A DNA stretch of 11,473 nt from Lachnospiraceae bacterium UBA1755 (lineage in GTDB: Bacteria; Bacillota; Clostridia; Lachnospirales; Lachnospiraceae): contig DCHJ01000058.1 of the NCBI GenBank assembly GCA_002314805.1, positions 1-11,473 on the forward strand, written 5' to 3'. A program made the translations under genes and the position numbers. Below are positions 8,004 through 11,473 of this stretch, piece by piece (the stretch's first letter is position 1; every line of letters starts with the position of its first letter). The notes beneath the pieces are model-generated. The model did no database searches and had not been told where the DNA came from. It saw nothing but the letters and a program-made list of their open reading frames with translations.

Positions 8004-8032
8004 ATTATTACAGAACACTATAAAAATGTCAA
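8004..8032 (-). promoter_or_regulatory. Promoter of the plsX operon
   Basis: The -35 is TTGACA (8027-8032), a perfect sigma-A hexamer. The -10 is TAATAA (8005-8010, spacer 16) or AATAAT (8004-8009, spacer 17, with an upstream TG). The expected transcription start, about seven bases after the -10, falls on or within a base or two of the plsX ATG at 7997. A perfect 10-base palindrome GGAGCGCTCC (8050-8059) lies 17 bases upstream of the -35 and could be a regulator site. It does not resemble the FapR operator known from Bacillus. Confidence 0.75.
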
Positions 8033-8067
8033 TTTCGGTATTTTTGACTGGAGCGCTCCCCTTATGA

Positions 8068-8113
8068 CAAAAAAACGCCCTGTCCCGTGTATCACCAGGA
8101 GGACTGGGCGTTT
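8068..8113 (-). terminator. Terminator after the glycerate kinase gene
   Basis: On the minus strand AAACGCCC pairs with GGGCGTTT, and after a single mismatch GTCC pairs with GGAC around a 15-base loop; a run of seven T follows. It begins only seven bases after the glycerate kinase stop and separates that module from plsX. Confidence 0.9.
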
Positions 8114-8119
8114 GATTTC

Positions 8120-9346
8120 TCATCTTCTGATAAGAAGTACCGACAGGTCGTTAACGTTTGTTCCCGTAGGACCGGTCATTATCAGGCTGTCTGCCGCCTT
8201 AAGTGCGGTATAGGCATCATTGTTCATAAGAACCTCCCGGATATCAAAGCCTTTTCCGGTGAGTTCCCCTGCGGTATCCTGAGTCACTATGCCTCCTGCC
8301 GCATCGGTGGGGCCGTCGGTTCCGTCGGATCCGAAAGAAAACACCAGAGTATCCTTCAATCCGCTGATCTCTCTTGCAGCCGCCAGAGCTATCTCCTGAT
8401 TTCTTCCTCCTTTTCCCTTTCCCGTCAGATGCACCACCGTCTCTCCCCCTGCGATAAATGCATAGGATATTCCGTCATCCTGATGGTCCTTTGCTATGGA
8501 GCCCAGAAACCGTCCTGCCTCTCTTGCCTCGCAGTTCAGACATGCGGTAAGAAAAACAGGCTCATATCCCAGTTCCCGTGCGGTCTCCCCGGCGGAAATG
8601 CACAGCTGCCTGACACTTCCCGTCACAAAGGTATCCACATTTGTAAGCACCTTCGGCGTTTCCTGCATTACAAGCTCTGCTGCCCTTTCCGACAGTGTAA
8701 GTCCGTACCGGGATATGATCTCACAGGCTGATTCCGATGTGGAAGAATCGGGATAAGCCGGTCCCGAAGCGATCATGTCGAGAGGATCTCCGATAATGTC
8801 TGAAAGGACCACCGTATATACATGAGCCGGGAGGCATGCCAGGGCAAACCGTCCTCCCTTTACCGCAGAAAGCCTCTTTCTTATGGTATTGATCTCCACG
8901 ATATCCGCTCCGCATGCCAGCAACTGTCCGGTGACCGAAGCCATCTCATCTTCCTTCACAAGGGGCTTTTCGAATAACGCGGATCCTCCTCCTGAAAGGA
9001 GGAAGAGGACCTTATCTTCTTTATTAAGATCTTTTACCGCTTCAAGGGCCTTTTCAGTGGCATAATAACTGCCTGCATCCGGTACCGGATGTCCTGCTTC
9101 ATATACATCAAAGCATGGTATATCTCCCCGGGAATGTCCGTATTTTGTGATAACAACTCCCCGGTCTACCCTGTCACCCAGGCTTTCATATGCCGCCCTT
9201 GCCATCTCCCATGCTGCCTTTCCGGCGGCTACCACTACCAGCCTTCCTCCCGAAAGATCCGCCTTTGCAAGCGCTTCCTTTACTGCAGTTCCCGGCATAG
9301 CACTTTCCAGCGCACGGTCAATGATCTTCTGAGCATCTTTTATCAT
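8120..9346 (-). CDS. gck: Glycerate 2-kinase, MOFRL family
   Basis: This 408-residue protein belongs to the MOFRL-type glycerate kinases (GckA/TtuD/GLYCTK group), which phosphorylate D-glycerate with ATP to 2-phosphoglycerate; some relatives were first labelled hydroxypyruvate reductases. Visible motifs are AGKAA (41-45), LSGGGSAL (117-124), NTIRKRLSAVKGGR (153-166), LSDIIGDPLDMIASGP (181-196), GGETVV (300-305), GKGGRNQE (311-318), GSDGTDGPTDAAG (339-351) and TGPTGTNVNDL (391-401). The length is close to the family's usual 400-450 and all motifs look intact. The ATG at 9346 has a GGAGG ribosome site (9355-9359) eight bases upstream. A short CCCC-GGAT-GGGG hairpin (9364-9375) sits just before that site. 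The GntP-family permease is upstream in the same direction, 98 bases away, with a terminator-like hairpin between them, so the kinase is probably expressed by read-through. It feeds lower glycolysis. Confidence 0.93.
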   Translation of the reverse strand: MIKDAQKIIDRALESAMPGTAVKEALAKADLSGGRLVVVAAGKAAWEMARAAYESLGDRVDRGVVITKYGHSRGDIPCFDVYEAGHPVPDAGSYYATEKALEAVKDLNKEDKVLFLLSGGGSALFEKPLVKEDEMASVTGQLLACGADIVEINTIRKRLSAVKGGRFALACLPAHVYTVVLSDIIGDPLDMIASGPAYPDSSTSESACEIISRYGLTLSERAAELVMQETPKVLTNVDTFVTGSVRQLCISAGETARELGYEPVFLTACLNCEAREAGRFLGSIAKDHQDDGISYAFIAGGETVVHLTGKGKGGRNQEIALAAAREISGLKDTLVFSFGSDGTDGPTDAAGGIVTQDTAGELTGKGFDIREVLMNNDAYTALKAADSLIMTGPTGTNVNDLSVLLIRR

Positions 9347-9384
9347 TTCTGTTTCCTCCGACTCCCCATCCGGGGCATGTTCTG

Positions 9385-9415
9385 AAAAACTGCCGCCATG
9401 TTTGCGTGGCGGCAG
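9385..9415 (-). terminator. Terminator-like hairpin between permease and kinase genes
   Basis: On the minus strand CTGCCGCCA and TGGCGGCAG form a perfect GC-rich 9-bp stem with an eight-base loop, followed by TTTTT. It lies 29 bases after the permease stop and 38 bases before the kinase start. No promoter is visible between it and the kinase, so it probably lowers rather than abolishes kinase expression; it may also stabilise the permease message. Confidence 0.85.
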
Positions 9416-9444
9416 CTCTTAATATTCTTTGTTTTATAAGTATC

Positions 9445-10812
9445 TTACTTGATGAACAGAGATACCAGAAGAACATTTATGATGGCAGCAACACCGATCA
9501 CAAGAGTACCAATTGACTGGGTCTTGTATCCGTCCTGTGCCTTCATCTCTCCGAACTTGGTAACTACCCAGAAGTAGGAATCGTTTGCATGAGATACAAC
9601 CATAGCACCTGCTCCGATAGCTACAACTATAAGGGCTGCGCTTCCCGGAGTTACATATCCGAGTGTAGCCATAAGAGGAGCAACAATGCCTGCCGTTGTA
9701 GTGATTGCCACTGTTGAGCTTCCCTGTGCACTCTTGAGAAGTGCTGCAAGCAGGAACGGGAATACAAGACCAAGGGTCTGAAGAACTCCCGCATTATTCT
9801 GGATGAAATTTATTAAATCCGAGTTTGCGATGACTTTTCCGAGTACTCCGCCGGCTGCGGTCACAAAGAGGATAGGTCCGCAGGTACGTAATGTATCATC
9901 AGAAAGCTGATAGAACTCTCCTGCTTTTCCTGACCATACAAGAAGGATCACTCCAAGGATCACACCTACTGCAAGAGCGATGATGGGTTTGCCGAGGAAT
10001 ACGAAAAGCGGAATGCTCTTTCCACCCATGCTGAGTGCGCATGCCAGACCCATGAGTATGATGGGAACAACGATTGGTGCAAAAGCAGCCCAGCCGTTGG
10101 GAAGCTTTCCGTAGCTTGCAACAAGATCTTCGTACGTCATTCCGATAGCCGCAGAGTTGTCTGCTTCATCATCAGCTTTAACTTTTTTGCCGATGAGCAC
10201 AGCAAAGAAATAGCCTGCGATCAAGGGAAGGATGGAGCAGAGAGCACCGATTCCCATTACCTGAAGAAGATTGGTCTCGGCACCGATGCCTTCATACAGA
10301 GTATTTGCCGCTGCGATGGGACCCGGTGTGGGAGGAATAAAGCAATGTGAAATGTAAAGTCCCATTGAAAGGGCTACTGTACAGGCTACCGATGATTTCT
10401 TCGTTCTCTGAACCAATGCCTTACGTATGGGATTCAGAACAACAAAACCCGAGTCGCAGAATACCGGAATGGAAACGATCCAGCCCATGATCAGCATGGC
10501 AAGCTCCGGGTTCTTCTTACCAACAAGACGGACAACACAGTCTGCCATCTTTAATGCCGCACCGGTCTTCTCAAGAAGAAGTCCTACCAGTGCACCGAGA
10601 ATAATTACGATTCCAATGCTGGTGAATGTTCCCGAGAATCCGGCACCTATGATATCCGCGATAGTGGTGATATCGGGAATGGCAAGAAGTGCAAGGATCA
10701 GGGAAACACCCATGATGGAAAAGAACGGATGTATCTTCCATTTGGATATTGCCACAATCATCAGAATTACCGCTGCAATGAAAACTAACAGCAAAGCCAG
10801 ACCTGTTAACAT
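9445..10812 (-). CDS. GntP-family permease, probably for glycerate or a related sugar acid
   Basis: This 455-residue inner-membrane protein has about 12-14 hydrophobic segments and the length typical of gluconate permeases (GntP family, proton symporters of sugar acids). Family motifs are IPVFCDSGF (115-123), SHCFIPPTPGP (155-165), SAQGSSTVAITT (361-372) and SHANDSYFW (407-415). The sequence alone does not separate gluconate from glycerate or other hydroxy acids. The glycerate kinase directly downstream makes D-glycerate the best guess for the substrate. The ATG at 10812 has an AGGGGG ribosome site (10820-10825) seven bases upstream and an A-rich leader of about 50 bases. A near-consensus promoter lies at 10873-10901, with a possible operator just after the transcription start and direct repeats upstream of the -35. 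This points to regulated, substrate-dependent expression; no regulator gene is in the window. Confidence 0.9.
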   Translation of the reverse strand: MLTGLALLLVFIAAVILMIVAISKWKIHPFFSIMGVSLILALLAIPDITTIADIIGAGFSGTFTSIGIVIILGALVGLLLEKTGAALKMADCVVRLVGKKNPELAMLIMGWIVSIPVFCDSGFVVLNPIRKALVQRTKKSSVACTVALSMGLYISHCFIPPTPGPIAAANTLYEGIGAETNLLQVMGIGALCSILPLIAGYFFAVLIGKKVKADDEADNSAAIGMTYEDLVASYGKLPNGWAAFAPIVVPIILMGLACALSMGGKSIPLFVFLGKPIIALAVGVILGVILLVWSGKAGEFYQLSDDTLRTCGPILFVTAAGGVLGKVIANSDLINFIQNNAGVLQTLGLVFPFLLAALLKSAQGSSTVAITTTAGIVAPLMATLGYVTPGSAALIVVAIGAGAMVVSHANDSYFWVVTKFGEMKAQDGYKTQSIGTLVIGVAAIINVLLVSLFIK

Positions 10813-10846
10813 AATTCTTCCCCCTTATTGTTTTTGTTGTTTTTTT

Positions 10847-10861
10847 ACCTGTTTCACATGT
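10847..10861. promoter_or_regulatory. Possible operator after the permease transcription start
   Basis: On the minus strand the sequence ACATGTGAAACAGGT is an imperfect dyad, AC-x-TGT-NNN-ACA-x-GT. It starts about five bases downstream of the expected transcription start, a classic place for a repressor site. The GT-N3-AC core resembles operators of the FadR branch of GntR-type regulators, but this is only a resemblance. Confidence 0.4.
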
Positions 10862-10872
10862 TTTCCAACTCA

Positions 10873-10901
10873 ATTTTAGTGCATTGTGCACAAGCTGTCA
10901 A
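10873..10901 (-). promoter_or_regulatory. Promoter of the permease/kinase module
   Basis: The -35 is TTGACA (10896-10901) and the -10 is TAAAAT (10873-10878), with an optimal spacer of 17 bases. The expected start is near 10866, giving a leader of about 54 bases before the permease ATG. Confidence 0.85.
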
Positions 10902-10907
10902 TCATCT

Positions 10908-10936
10908 TCAGATGTCTCTGACAACCTCTCTGACAA
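10908..10936. repeat. Direct repeats and dyad upstream of the permease promoter
   Basis: On the minus strand TTGTCAGAGA occurs twice in a row (10927-10936 and 10915-10924) with a 12-base period. The second copy overlaps a dyad TCAGA-GACA-TCTGA (10908-10921) that ends six bases before the -35. The position suits an activator-binding site. No matching regulator is visible here. Confidence 0.45.
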
Positions 10937-11123
10937 CAAATAAATACCTTGCGATTTCTGTATGATGTGAAAGAGGTTTCGGCCTCTTCCTATTATTGCT
11001 TGCCAATGACAATTATACTCCATGGGACATAACTATGCTTTCATCTCCATAACTGAACTCCTTTTTGCAGTGGACGAAAAAAGGATCAGGTCAGAATTAC
11101 CGAAGATTCCCGCTTTATACACT
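10937..11123. other. Remaining gene-free stretch between rpmF terminator and permease control region
   Basis: No real gene is seen. A small hairpin (AAGAGG-TTTCGG-CCTCTT, 10971-10988) has no T run. On the minus strand an AAGGAG site (11059-11064) precedes a five-codon frame ATG GAG ATG AAA GCA TAG (11033-11050) at normal spacing, and that ribosome site lies in an A/T stem pairing 11060-11066 with 11078-11084. With the promoter placed at 10873-10901, this stretch would be upstream of the permease transcript, so the tiny frame is probably chance. Confidence 0.5.
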
Positions 11124-11150
11124 AAAAAAGGCTCCCCATCGGGGAACCTT
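11124..11150 (-). terminator. Terminator after rpmF
   Basis: On the minus strand AAGGTTCCCC pairs with GGGGAGCCTT (10 pairs, one of them T-G) around a three-base loop GAT, followed by a run of six T that begins in the stem. It starts 14 bases after the rpmF stop and makes rpmF a single-gene transcript within what is visible. Confidence 0.92.
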
Positions 11151-11164
11151 CAGTAGTCTAATCA

Positions 11165-11344
11165 TTATTCTGCTGAGATGATCTCACGCTTGTTATATGA
11201 TCCACAAGCCTTGCAAACGCGATGAGGCATCATAAGTGCGCCGCATTTACTGCATTTTACAAGTGTAGGAGCAGACATTTTCCAATTAGCTCTTCTCTTG
11301 TCTCTTCTTCCTCTGGAAGTTCTGTTCTTAGGACAAATTGACAC
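11165..11344 (-). CDS. rpmF: 50S ribosomal protein L32
   Basis: L32 is a small structural protein of the large ribosomal subunit. The 59 residues begin MSICPKN, continue through the basic RRDKRRANWKMSAPTLVKC and end NKREIISAE. Four cysteines in two CxxC pairs (31/34 and 44/47) form the zinc ribbon, so this is the zinc-binding type. Two in-frame GTG codons are possible starts. The inner one at 11344 is chosen because it has AGGAGG (11353-11358) eight bases upstream and gives the usual N-terminus; the outer GTG at 11353 overlaps that ribosome site and is too close to use. In Firmicutes rpmF is usually followed by plsX (sometimes with fapR between); here a permease/kinase pair intervenes. The yceD-type gene that often precedes rpmF is not seen in the 130 bases upstream. 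Confidence 0.97.
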   Translation of the reverse strand: MSICPKNRTSRGRRDKRRANWKMSAPTLVKCSKCGALMMPHRVCKACGSYNKREIISAE

Positions 11345-11382
11345 GCCAAACACCTCCTTTGTCTGATTTCGCGAACTTTGAT

Positions 11383-11411
11383 ATTGTATAGCAATATTTC
11401 CACTTTGTCAA
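11383..11411 (-). promoter_or_regulatory. Promoter of rpmF
   Basis: The -35 is TTGACA (11406-11411) and the -10 is TACAAT (11383-11388), with an optimal 17-base spacer. The expected transcription start is near 11376, giving a leader of about 32 bases that contains the AAAGGAGG ribosome site. Its strength suits a ribosomal protein gene and implies that rpmF does not depend on read-through from an upstream gene. Confidence 0.85.
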
Positions 11412-11473
11412 CCACATTCTTAAGTGAAGCACAACCCTGCAATGAGCACCTCCTGAGTTTTAAACTTTGACCC

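Noticed and set aside
8050..8059. GGAGCGCTCC palindrome as a FapR-type operator of plsX
   Set aside because: The sequence and length do not resemble the known FapR site; a 10-base palindrome can occur by chance.
7998..8123. Longer plsX start at 8123
   Set aside because: The extra 42 codons would pass through the kinase terminator and lie upstream of the promoter, and they have no similarity to PlsX.
10971..10988. AAGAGG-TTTCGG-CCTCTT hairpin as a terminator
   Set aside because: The stem is only six pairs and no T run follows on either strand; rpmF already has a strong terminator upstream of it.
11033..11050. Five-codon frame with a good ribosome site as a leader peptide for the permease
   Set aside because: It lies upstream of the best promoter, so it would not be in the permease message, and five codons are easily found by chance.
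11257..11442. 61-codon minus-strand frame overlapping rpmF in another frame
   Set aside because: It covers the rpmF promoter and coding sequence, has no family resemblance, and is explained as a shadow of rpmF.
11420..11473. A minus-strand frame open from the window edge to TAA at 11420, preceded internally by AGGAGG-like bases, possibly the 3' end of an upstream gene
   Set aside because: Only 17 codons are visible, the residues match no C-terminus I know (including the YceD-type protein that often precedes rpmF), and it runs to within nine bases of the rpmF -35.

Overview
All genes in this window read on the minus strand, so the order of transcription runs from the right end to the left. 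The right two thirds is a familiar low-GC Gram-positive (Firmicutes/Clostridia) housekeeping neighbourhood: rpmF, then plsX, acpP, rnc, smc and ftsY. The gene order, the moderate GC content, the AGGAGG-type ribosome sites and the protein sequences (SMC, ACP and L32 in particular) suggest a member of the Lachnospiraceae. That family-level call is recognition, not a computed result.

From right to left: rpmF (ribosomal protein L32) has a near-consensus promoter and its own terminator. Next is a two-gene carbohydrate module, a GntP-family permease and a MOFRL-family glycerate 2-kinase, with its own strong promoter, a possible operator, a terminator-like hairpin between the two genes and a final terminator. 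This module sits between rpmF and plsX, which are normally adjacent. Then comes the lipid, RNA and chromosome operon plsX-acpP-rnc-smc-ftsY: plsX and acpP overlap by 11 bases, acpP and rnc by 4, smc follows after 17 bases, and ftsY abuts smc in the same reading frame, separated by one TAA codon. After ftsY there is a 390-base gap without a convincing gene, holding a probable terminator and several dyads. The left end holds a YkvI-like membrane transporter that overlaps by ATGA the start of a membrane-anchored sensor-like protein cut off by the window edge.

Functionally, plsX and acpP feed fatty-acid and phospholipid synthesis, rnc processes double-stranded RNA, smc organises the chromosome and ftsY delivers nascent membrane proteins to the membrane. 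The permease/kinase pair probably takes up glycerate (or a related sugar acid) and phosphorylates it to 2-phosphoglycerate for lower glycolysis. The transporter/sensor pair at the left end is the least explained part.

I see no transposase, integrase, CRISPR array, tRNA or rRNA. Most of the window is ordinary core genome. The points worth a second look are the probably leaderless plsX message, the single in-frame stop between smc and a short FtsY lacking its usual N-terminal helix, the inserted glycerate module with its elaborate control region, and the coupled YkvI-sensor pair.
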